DNA of 64,000 bases from Dactylorhiza incarnata (taxonomy: Eukaryota > Streptophyta > Magnoliopsida > Asparagales > Orchidaceae). The DNA lies in contig JAWHQI010000526.1 in assembly GCA_033032865.1 (NCBI GenBank), positions 372,001 to 436,000 on the forward strand. Reading direction: 5' to 3'. A model generated the notes under the pieces. That model did no database searches and was not told where the DNA came from. It was given only the letters and a program-made list of their open reading frames with translations. Below, piece by piece: positions 55,648-64,000 of the stretch (positions are counted from its first letter, which is position 1; each line of letters begins with the position of its first letter). Made by a program: the position numbers and the translations under genes.

Positions 55648-56106
55648 CGACTACCTATGGGTAACTGCACAAAGAAAGAAAGAGAGAAGTAGAGAGGAAA
55701 AGGGGGGAGATCGAAAGCGATAGAAAATTCAAAAGCACAATAGAATCTAACGACTGAGTTCTTGTGAGTAGACGAATCGTCGTAACATTGGGTAATAATC
55801 GACGCAATGTTGATAAGAGGTGAATTCAGCGTGCCAAAACATGTCGAAGTCGCTTCTAGAAGCGAATCTACGCGCGCTCTATAAAGTAAATGTAACATCG
55901 AGTTAAAATCGACGTTGCTCCGAATATAGTTAGCAACTACGATGTTGACGTAAGCATCGATATGTATTCTACGCTACGTCGTGTGCCATTCAAATGAACT
56001 ATCCAAGACAGCTCTCAAAGCTAATGTCGAATAGAAATCGATGGTACGTGGATTTGTATTTGACGCAGCTGGTGAGATCAAAACTGCTATGCCTGCAAAC
56101 AGAAAT
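55648..56106 (-). promoter_or_regulatory. I gap upstream of the third ORF, with LTR-type motifs
   Basis: Noncoding, with CGACGCAATG, ATCGACGTTG, CGCTACGTCG, AATCGTCGTAAC and similar, the motif style of the F/I LTR. It ends in a long CT-rich tract and TTTGTGCAG, splice-acceptor-like, ten bases before the ATG. Same arrangement as in B and G. It is cut on the right by J. Confidence 0.5.
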
Positions 56107-57051
56107 TGCAAGTGTACCATGTCGGAAGTAGTATAGGTTTATCAAAACCAAAGTCGTATAAAAATCCAAGCGATTTGAATACTCTTACTTCGAGAAAATC
56201 TCTATTATCCTATCAATAGAACTTTGGGTTGTTTGTTATATGAAACACACGGTGAATTAAAATAAAGATTACATAATGATTAGAAGGTTAGCACACGATC
56301 TTGAATCACCTCGGAATGAAAATAAAATAGAAGAAATAAGAATTCTAATTCTCTTAAGTAGATTGCTTCGACCGTGGAGGTTAATGAATTCAAAATGCAC
56401 CTCTGTCGAGGATTCATTCAACTTAGGTTAGGTTGATCAATCGAACTTTCGCTCTAGAATCAAAACCCCTAAAACATGTTTTATCGTAGTGAACCCCTCT
56501 ATTGAATTTGACTCCAATACGGGAGATTTATGTTATCATCTCTAGGGTTGCATGCAACTCTCTTTATCCTTGAATGATCAATTTGCATTATGAGCCTTTC
56601 AGCGAAATTAAATACGAAAACAAGCATGAGAATTATATCTCGAAAATATAATCTCATAATATAAAAATCAAGGATAAATCTTAAGCATTCCAAAGAAGAG
56701 AAAAAGAAGACTAAATTAATTCATGATGATTATTATTCCTTAGATCATCTCGATCGAGTACTAATAGAAATTTAGCTACTTATTGAGATTATGGAATCAA
56801 TGGAAATAAAAGGGTACATGTTAAAGGAATAAGAGAACGAGAGAACAAGAAGAACGATTTTATTACTTCTAGAAAACGAACACAACAAGCTATTGAATTG
56901 AAAGTTACAATTACAAAAAGAAAGGCTAATGAAATAAAAGTACAATTGCAAGGAGAAAGAGAAGTACAAGAATGCTTAAAATAGGAAAACAATTGAAGAA
57001 ATGTCAGATTGAACCCCCAAAATTTGTCCCCTAAGTTCTGGAGAAGCTGCC

Positions 57052-57059
57052 TTTAAATA
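57052..57059 (-). promoter_or_regulatory. TATA-like box of LTR J
   Basis: TATTTAAA on the minus strand, 15 nt downstream of the dyad at 57075-57114; a weaker match than in E. Confidence 0.45.
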
Positions 57060-57074
57060 GGCAAAAAGTTGAGG

Positions 57075-57114
57075 TTACACGCCCTCGGTCACGCCAATGA
57101 CCAAGGGCATGTTC
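57075..57114. repeat. Dyad next to the J TATA box
   Basis: Arms TTACACGCCCTCGGTCA and TGACCAAGGGCATGT around CGCCAA, with two or more mismatches. It is the same design and the same 15-nt gap to the TATA box as 27073-27112 in E. Another, cleaner dyad (15-bp arms, one mismatch) is at 57170-57203, and partial ones are at about 57270-57310 and 57466-57495. Confidence 0.82.
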
Positions 57115-57771
57115 AAAGCTGGTGTGGGAGAGATGCCTTCTGGATTCATTGTAGGCATTACGCATGTGTCATGCCCTGGGTCACGCCAGTGACCTAGGGC
57201 ATGTAATCTTACAAATGTGGGTAGCAGGAAATATTTGGCGGGCTGGCGCGTCATTCTGGCAGTAAGAAGTTACACGCCCATGACATTGGAAGTACACGGG
57301 CGTGACATTGACGAATCAGCCTCTGGGCGTGGGCTGAGCAGGGCATGTGTAGTATGATAGAACACGGGCATGAATTTAGTGTCACGGGCATGTACTTGGT
57401 AAATTGCATGTCATGGTCATGGATCTCATCCTACTGAGCTGGAACCATTGCTTATGTTGAAACCCCCTTGGTCACGCCCATGACGTAGGGCGTGTACTTG
57501 GAGAATCTTCTTGGAATGGCCCAAGATGGTGGCAGTAGGTTTGGAACACATCTTGTGCTGTCTCACCCTTGGTAATGCTTTTGACCTTGGGCGTGTATGT
57601 GCAATTTTTTGCTCAAAGTGCCCAGAAAAAACTGAAAACATAAAATATGCTTAAGTTAGCTCATAGAAATGAAAAGAAACAATCTAAATTGGATATTCAT
57701 ATAAATTAAATAAATTTATTTAAAATGGAATTAAAATTATATTAAAGGATGAGTATAAAAAGTACTCATCA

Positions 57772-59595
57772 AACACACCCATACTTGAGCTTTTGCTATT
57801 CCAGAGCAAAAGAATGAGGGAAGAATTACAAGACGTTAATATTATTTCTAACTAGCTAAAATGTTCTTAAACCAAGAGTGAGTTAAAAACAAATTCTAGG
57901 AATTCAAGAGTTAATTCATAAGTTATGGTATTAATTTAAAAAGAGAAACATGTTTAGCTAAGACTTCTCAAAATAACTATTTAGCAAATGAAATTGTAGA
58001 AACATTCTTACACAATTAGATTGTAATTATAAAAACTCTAAGATAAAAAAGTCTTAAGGAGAAGACACCTACCAAAATATTGCTCTCTTAATAATTCTGT
58101 TTAGGACTAGAACCAATAAAATTCGCTAAGGATGGGTTTTATCATAATGACAAAATGAAGAGTTCTTGAATTGGAGGTGGTGAAACCTCACTCATAATTT
58201 CATATTTGTATATGTTTAGGAAAATGATGAATTTTAACCTCTCATTTTCCAAAACAAATCTCTTCAAACAACCCAAAATGTATATGTTTAGAAGTAATGA
58301 ATTTATCCTCTTACATTATTACATATAGTCTTTTAAATGATTTTGGGTGCATATTTTTAGAGGATAATGAATTTTATCCTCTTATTCCCATGACATATGA
58401 TCTTTTATTACTCATTTTTTTCAAACAAAGGGCGGAGGGATGAAGAAATATTTCTAGTTTTTAAATTAAATTATTTTGAGAGCAAATTTTTAGTGGAATG
58501 AAATTTCCGAAGATCTGAAAGTTAGTATAGAATATAATAAGAATCTAAGAATGTTTAGCTAATTTACCGCAAAAATGTAGTCATTTAAATTTAAAAAGAG
58601 AAGTAGTGCTAAATAAATTCCCTAATTGAATTAAAAACAAAATTTGTTGCCTAAAACTAAATTACTTCAAATTTAAGTCTAACAAATTTTGATAAAACAA
58701 AATATTAGCTAAATTAAAAAAATAACAATGCTTATATTTAATCCTCAAATTAGATTTCTAGAGAATAATAAAGGCAATAAGTAAAGAGTATTTATTTATT
58801 TATATAATTATTTTTTTCTTGAACTTCCCAAGGACTACCTGGTGAAGGGCTCGCAAGGTACTAGGAGATATGTAGGGAGGACAAGCTCAAACCTCCCTTT
58901 CCAAGAAATTAGATTTTATTAAATTATAAATTTTTTTTTCAAACTAAGATACTTTGAAAGCTATGCTACACTCCCATACTTAAAATTAAACATTGTCCCT
59001 AATGTTTAAAACTAAGTATGTAGTACCAATAAGACTAACATTTTTGTAAAAGGGAAAAAATGGAAGCTAATAGATGATTAAATTAAATAAAATCAAAATA
59101 TGAGAGAAACGAGGAAAGGAGAGGGCTTCCCTGGTTGGTAGACGGGTTGTCGGAACAAAAGACTGCAAAAATAAGTTAAAAATACACAAAACAAAGGATA
59201 ATGAAAGAAGATAACGTTGAGGTGCCTCCCAAAAGTGCTTTGTTTACCACCATGTAGCTTTACAAACTGGCAATTTTTTTTTAAAATTTTGGAAATTTAA
59301 TTGTTTAATTTTTTTGGATGTTGGGTCGCCAGGGTGATATAAATTTATTCGGTGCCTGTTAACCTTAAAGGAGACTTTTTCCGGGTGCTCTCTTAACACG
59401 GTCCCATATGTCTAAACTTCATTTACAACAAAGGGACTGGACCATCGGGATTTTAATTTGCCCGGAAAAAGTTTTAGTCTTGAATTATAAAGGACTAAAT
59501 CTCCCGGTGAAAATGATTTTGGAAATATTTTTTCTATCATGATAAAACTTTGTGCGCTCCTTATTTAATTTATTATTTTCGTAGGCATTTGCATG
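57772..59595 (-). other. J 3' noncoding region
   Basis: 1.8 kb, A/T-rich. The GTATGGGTGTG tract at 57775-57785 (minus) is the likely polypurine tract. Three ~72-bp repeats around TAATGAATTTTATCCTCTTA lie at 58205-58385. A GCACTTTTGGGAGGCACC sequence (59228-59245, minus) resembles the conserved post-pol sequence of Athila-type elements. No ORF is supported; any env-like gene is gone. Confidence 0.65.
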
Positions 59596-60260
59596 TCATT
59601 CGTCTAATTCATTTAATTGAAGTTTTCTATGTTCGGAGGCTAAGTTTAAATCCAAATTAAAAAATTTAGCGCCCAAAATGGGCGATGTTCTAATTCCACT
59701 AGTAAATGACACTCTTTTCCATAGACTAACCAGTACGGTGTACATCCGATGGAGGTTTTGTACGCTGTTCGATAGACCTATAGAGTGTCGTCTAGTTTTA
59801 GCGACCAATCCTTCCTATTAATGTACATAATTTTTTCTAGGAATCTTTTTAATTCACGGTTCAATGCCTCCATTTGGCCATTTGCTTGTGGGTGATAGGA
59901 GGTGGAAAGCTTGTGCGTAAATCCATACTTTGCTAAAATTTTAGCAAGTTGGTTTTACAGAAATGTGCGCCCTTTCACTAATTAGTGCTCAGGGTGTGCC
60001 AAATCGTGAAAATATTTTTTTTTTAATTTACGACGACTCTCGCGTCGTTGGTGGTAAGGGCTAGTGCTTCCGCCCACCTTGACACGCAATCAGCCGCAAC
60101 AAGAATATATTTATTATTATACGAAGAAGGTAAAGGACATACAAAATCTATTCCCCATAAATAAAAAATTTCACATTCTAAAAAAATGTTTTGGAGCATT
60201 TCATCCCAGTTAGAAATATTTACTAACCTTTGGCAGCTATCGCATTTACTCACAAAAATG
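59596..60260 (-). pseudogene. pol: J integrase
   Basis: Finger end CDSCQRLVNISNWDEM, core FYLWGIDFVCPL and ADCVSRWAEALALTTNDARVVVN, then decayed sequence, then the C-terminal KFFNLDLNLASEHRKLQLNELDE (59596-59680). The second acidic block is not readable because of frame changes between 59810 and 60020. It inserts cDNA in active relatives. Confidence 0.82.
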
Positions 60261-60448
60261 CGAGCGCCTTTGAATCAGGTGGGCCAATAGAAGCCCGCCT
60301 CTAGCACCTTCCTAACAGTCTGGTTTGCTTGGTAGTGCCCATCAGTTAGTCTTTCATGGCAGTGCCGCAGAATTTGCTCACCTTCCTTGCCCGAAATACA
60401 CCTTCTTACCACTTGGTCCGCGCAGATACGAAATAAAAAGGGATTCTC

Positions 60449-61205
60449 TCAAAAATAATTCTTCAAGTCTGAAAAGAATTTCTTCTTTTGTTGACTTGAA
60501 TACACTTTTGGTAAGACCTGTGCCACTAAATAGTTGGCAAGATCCGCGTACCAAGGGCTGGAAGAAGATGTTACCTTATTGATGGCGAGGACGCACACTT
60601 TAGGGAATTTATCATTTATTTCAGCCTCAACAAGTACTCCTGTAGCCAAATTCTCCAATAATGAGAGGTTGTCGGTCGTTACATTCTCTGCTACCTTCTT
60701 GTCCTGGATCTCCAAATCATACTCTTGTAGTAGGAGGATCCATCTTAGCAGTCGTGGTTTTGCATCTCCTTTATTTAGTAAATATCGGAGATCGGTGTGA
60801 TCTGTAAAAACAATAACTTTTGAAAGCATTATATATGATCGGAATTTATCAAACGCGAAAATAATTGCCAAAATTCTTTTTCCATTGTTGTATAATTTGC
60901 TTGCGTTGATGTGAGCATTTTGCTTGCGTAATAAATTGGGTGAAAATATTTATTCACCCTTTGGCCTAAAATAGCCCATACAGCAAAAACACTTGCATTG
61001 CACATAATTTCAAACGATAAAGGCCAATTTGGCGCGATTAAAATCGACAATTTTTTGAGTTCAATTTTAATTTTTTTTTAAATGCTTTTAAGCATTCTTC
61101 ATCAAAAATAAATGCAAATTCTTTTTCTATTAATTGCATTAGCGGTTTTGTTATTTTTGAAAAATCGCGTATAAATGGCCTGTAAAATCCCGCGTGTGCT
61201 AAAAA
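60449..61205 (-). pseudogene. pol: J RNase H and connection
   Basis: LAHAGFYRPFI (just left of D), FEIMCNASVFAVWAILGQRV (Asn replaces the first catalytic Asp seen in E's CDAS), [12 protein letters not shown], then [24 protein letters not shown] and [13 protein letters not shown]. Two frames are used (60829-61050 and 60449-60871). It degrades RNA of the RNA/DNA hybrid in active relatives; this copy lacks key residues. Confidence 0.85.
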
Positions 61206-61210
61206 ACTTC
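61206..61210. repeat. Left target-site duplication of solo LTR D
   Basis: ACTTC, repeated at 63046-63050. Confidence 0.93.
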
Positions 61211-61339
61211 TGTTGGGAACAGTGCCCAGCTGTGTTCCTGATTTGAAGAAGTGCTCAGCTCAATGATAAGTACAAAGTGTATTTAATATTATATCTAGTT
61301 CATGCTTGCAGAGATCAGATGATATGTCTAGTACTTCAA

Positions 61340-61960
61340 TAATTGACTAAGTAAAATATCATCGAAAAAGACTGAACATATCGTCGACAAGTATAGGCAT
61401 ATCGTTGAAATGATATGTAGAGCAAAGCAACATGATCATGTCAGTTATCGTCGAGATAACATACACATGATGATATCGTTGTCACATCAACACTACAACA
61501 CCTCTCAACGATATCAGAATGCCGAGAAGAAGGAACAAGACTGAGACAAGTAGAAGTCTGGTGTCGACCATATCGTCGAAAAGAAGCTTTGTCGTTGAAA
61601 AGGCAAAGGGAAGGTCAATGTCGAAGATATCGTTAAAAAGAAGCTGTGTGGTCGATAAGACTGATGACAACTATATCGTCGAAAAGAAGACATGACGTCG
61701 TGAACACTGAGGAAGTAGCTTTGAAGACGGGAAGTTGCTGAAGAACAATCTTCGACATGATATCGACCATGTCGTCAAGAAGATAAGGTGATTACAACGA
61801 TATCAAGCAATCAAGAAGATTATGCCTACATCAGTTAGATGACTTCATGTCGTCTTAAGCACGAGTGCAGAAGGGATGTCCCTTGTCGTAGAGATATTGT
61901 CCTTGTCGTCGTAACAATGGAAATATCGTCGAGATAGATTCAAATGTTGTCAGGCGCGCT
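61340..61960. repeat. ATCGTCGA motif array in D
   Basis: About twenty copies of ATATCGTCGA, ATCGTCGAGATA, TCGTCGAAAAGAAG and near relatives. Confidence 0.88.
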
Positions 61961-62069
61961 GTCAGCAATTAATGCTGCCGCCTGATTATCCAATTAGTGC
62001 GTGCTCTTAAGGCATGGGCGACTGTCAAAAAAAGACAACATAGGAAACCGTTAAGCTATGTCTCAGTCC

Positions 62070-62078
62070 TATAAAAGG
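62070..62078 (+). promoter_or_regulatory. TATA box of D
   Basis: TATAAAAGG in GTCCTATAAAAGGGAACAG. Confidence 0.65.
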
Positions 62079-62399
62079 GAACAGTGGATTCCCTAAACTC
62101 TCTCTCTCGAACTGAGAACGAAAAAGAATCCCGCTGAGCATTTTGAATAGAACGGTACAAGCTGCGATGAAGAAGAAAGAAAGTAGGGAAGAACAAAACG
62201 ATCATCCTGTGTTCTTCAAGTAGCAGCCAAGTCTCATCGACTGCTAAGAATCGTTCAAGAAAGGAAGCCAGACAACATTAGGCAAATCATGAAAACTTGA
62301 AGAAGATTTGTGTCGTTCAGATTCAAAATCAGAAGCATCTTCTTCATGAAAAGAAGCCGATCTCCACCGGGCAGAATAACTTATTGTAAATCTTTCTTT

Positions 62400-62800
62400 G
62401 TAAGGCTTGCGGGCCAAATCTGTGAGATCTGTTTTCAGATATGTGTGTCAAGCTTGAGGGCTTGAGATCTGTGAGGCTTGAGGGCAAGGGCAGAGGGACT
62501 TGCGGGTCCAAACGTGTTGGTCTTGCGGGCTCGGGTGCAGTGAAGGGGCTTGCGGGCCTAGGCTGCAGGAAAGACTTGCAGGTCTGTGTGGTATAGGGCT
62601 TGAGGGCCTGAGTGTTGAGCTTGCGGGCTCGGGTGCAGTGAAGGGGATTGCGGGCCTAGGTTGTAGGCAAGACTTGCGGGTCTATGCTGTGTAGGGCTGT
62701 AGGGCCTGAGTGTCGAGCTTGCGGGCTCGGGTGTAGTGAAGGGGCTTGCGGGCCTAGGCTGCATGGACTTGCGTGTCCGAGTTGTAAGGCTTGCGGACCG
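62400..62800 (+). repeat. Tandem repeat in D leader
   Basis: Units of GCTTGCGGGCTCGGGTGCAG, GGGGCTTGCGGGCCTAGG and TGTAGGGCCTGAGTG, about 20-80 bp hierarchical. ORFs across it (62500-63043) are artefacts. Confidence 0.88.
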
Positions 62801-63045
62801 GAGACATTGGCAGAGTTTGTCGAGCCTAGCACACTGCTAGGTAGGCATAGAGGGAAAGAGGACTACTCAAGACACCCTTTCTTGAGAAACCTCTATAAGT
62901 CCTTGTGTGTTTTCTGTGTTGTACTCTCTCAAACGCTAAATCTATTATCCAGAAAACCAAAACACCTAAAGGGGACAAAAAAATTTGAAAAACCTATTCA
63001 CCCCCCCCCCCCTCTAGGTGATAAGTCGACACCCCAAAACTAACA

Positions 63046-63050
63046 ACTTC
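63046..63050. repeat. Right target-site duplication of solo LTR D
   Basis: ACTTC, matching 61206-61210. Confidence 0.93.
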
Positions 63051-64000
63051 TAATCGATTTAACATTGGTTGGAGGAGGAAGTTTTTCTGTTACTTCGATT
63101 TTGGCCCGGTCGACCTCGATCCCTTTACAAGAAACTTTATGTCTGAGGACTAATCCCTCTTGGACCATAAAGTGGCACTTCTCCCAGTTGAGTGCCAAAT
63201 TTCTGTCTTTGCAGCATTTTAGAACACGATCAAGGTTATTTAAAAATTTTTTAATCGAATTGCCAAAAATAGAAAAATCGTTCATGAAAACCTCCATCAC
63301 GTCTTCCACCCACTCATTACAAATTCCAAGCATACATCTCTGGAATGTAGCTGGCACATTGCAAAGAGTAAACGACATCCTCCGATAGGCGATGTGCCGA
63401 AGGGACAAGTAAAATTGGTTTTTTCGTGGTCTTCGGGTGCGATTGGCATTTGAAATTATCTTGAAAGACCTTCGAGGAAACTATAGTGAGAGTGACCGGA
63501 GAGACGTTCTAAAATTTGATCAATAAAGGTTAACAGAAAGTGATCCTTGCTGGTGGCATCATTTAATTTTCTATAGTCGATGCACATCCGCCAACCCATA
63601 ACAGTACGAGTTGGAATCAATTCATTATTTTCGTTTAAAACTACCATTATTCCGCACTTTTTAGGCACGACTTGCACTGGGCTAACCCAAGTGATATCCG
63701 AGATTGGGTAAATAATACCTGAGTCTAATAATTGTATTATTTCAGCCTTAACGACATCCTTCATAAAGGGGTTGAGGCGTCGTTGAGGCTGCACGGTGCT
63801 GTGGGAATTATCCTCTAGCATTATTTTGTGCGTGCAAAATGAGGGATTTATTCCCATTATATCAAACAATTTCCATGCAATTGCATGGCGGTAATTATTT
63901 AAAATTTTTGTTAATTCGGAAATTTCCGAATCACTTAGTGGAGAAGAAATAATCACGGGCAGTTTAGAGTTTTCTTCTAAAAATAAATATTTTAAATGGT
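63051..64000 (-). pseudogene. pol: J reverse transcriptase (partial at window edge)
   Basis: Read from 64000: SELTKILNNYRHAIAWKL, THKIMLEDNS, WRMCIDYRKLNDATSKDHF, YSFLEGLSR, then in another frame IAYRRMSFTLCNVPATFQRC, the active site VFMNDFSIFG near 63275 (Asn replaces the first Asp of E's MDDF), HKVSCKGIEVDRAKIEV, PPPTNVKSIRS at D. There is a frame change near 63430 and active-site loss. It continues beyond the window. Confidence 0.88.

Larger units (their letters stand above)
52373..56106 (-). mobile_element. SIRE-like Copia element I, 3' end
   Basis: LTR of the F family at 52373-54009, polypurine tract, third ORF, and the motif-rich gap before it. The pol genes are not in view: J begins at 56107, so the rest of I presumably lies beyond J. 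The possible left target duplication is CCAGC (52368-52372), unmatched in the window. Confidence 0.8.
56107..57771 (-). repeat. J 3' LTR
   Basis: On the minus strand starts TGATGAGTACTTTTTATACTC at 57771 and ends GGTACACTTGCA at 56107. Contains several TCACGCC/GTGACC dyads (57075-57600) and a TATTTAAA box (57052-57059). Confidence 0.85.
61211..63045 (+). mobile_element. Solo LTR D of the B family
   Basis: 1835 bp from TGTTGGGAACAGTGCCC to AACTAACA, with ACTTC on both sides and no internal sequence. J's protein reads through if D and one ACTTC are removed (IRS/FLAHAG). It is the product of LTR-LTR recombination that deleted a complete B-family element. It has a TATA box at 62070, a motif array (61340-61960), a tandem repeat (62400-62800), a GGACTACTC/GAAACCTCTATAAGTCC block (62862-62902) and a C run (63001-63012). 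It looks less decayed than B's own LTRs. Confidence 0.94.
56107..64000 (-). mobile_element. Athila-like Gypsy element J (partial)
   Basis: Minus-strand: 3' LTR 56107-57771, long 3' noncoding region, integrase, RNase H, RT running off the right edge. The proteins match E closely (for example FTDH.LRYLL, LANYLVA.VLPK.(F/Y)[16 protein letters not shown]), so it is the same family. It is interrupted by solo LTR D. The possible target duplication GAAAT (56102-56106) has no partner in view. Confidence 0.88.

Noticed and set aside
57772..59595. Possible remnant of a host gene or env ORF after J integrase
   Set aside because: No open frame or codon pattern; only A/T-rich repeats and the conserved post-pol sequence.
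62500..63043. Cys/Gly-rich ORFs in D
   Set aside because: Tandem-repeat translation in a solo LTR.

Overview
The window is plant nuclear repeat DNA. I find no cellular protein-coding gene, rRNA gene or standard tRNA gene in it. Essentially every base belongs to LTR retrotransposons nested inside one another. The plant assignment rests on Copia (Ty1) elements of the SIRE/Maximus and Tork type, Athila-type Gypsy (Ty3) elements, primer-binding sites complementary to plant initiator-tRNA-Met (TGGTATCAGA-type) or resembling tRNA-Asp (TGGCGCC-type), and the SIRE-style poly-C/TCTAG LTR ends.

Layout. The backbone from 930 to 52120 is one minus-strand SIRE-like Copia element, called B here. Four other retrotransposons are inserted into its coding sequence, each with a 5-bp target duplication that I could match by eye: C (2707-10701, Tork-like Copia, minus, GTTTC), A (13168-22338, SIRE-like Copia, plus, TTTTG), F (24548-35495, SIRE-like Copia, plus, ACCCA) and G (38032-49699, SIRE-like Copia with an extra third ORF, plus, ATTTG). 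Removing each insert rejoins B's reading frame exactly. F has lost most of its body. It now holds an Athila-like Gypsy element E (26390-31832) and a Gypsy-type LTR L (31833-33819), fused to F's truncated 3' LTR. B's 3' LTR is itself cut by a Gypsy-type LTR K (1-929). To the right of B lie a scrap of another SIRE-like element (H, 52121-52372), the 3' end of a minus-strand SIRE-like element I (52373-56106), and a minus-strand Athila-like element J (56107 to the window edge). J's polymerase is interrupted by a solo LTR of the B family (D, 61211-63045, duplication ACTTC).

Condition. All gag and pol genes carry stops or frameshifts. The least damaged are G's pol (single frame, four stops), A's RT-RNase H (uninterrupted 624-codon ORF) and E's PR-RT-RNase H (uninterrupted 871-codon ORF). 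None looks autonomous.

Main point for follow-up. Elements B, G and I each carry a third ORF after pol, usually called env-like. As seen here it lacks obvious membrane segments but has basic, nuclear-signal-like runs. In all three elements the gap between pol and this ORF contains the same family-specific CG-rich dyad motifs (core TCGWCGA) that form arrays in the LTR U3, and in B and G also a TATA box. In G, full dyads (TTNGTCGA, 7 nt, TCGACGAA) occur both inside gag and before the third ORF. Related TCGWCGA arrays occur in the LTRs of Copia-SIRE, Copia-Tork and Gypsy elements here. In the Gypsy LTRs E and J a long dyad sits 15 nt upstream of the TATA box, and K has a comparable arrangement. 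This could be a self-regulatory circuit (an element-encoded nuclear protein plus its sites) or a shared host target. Both are inference.
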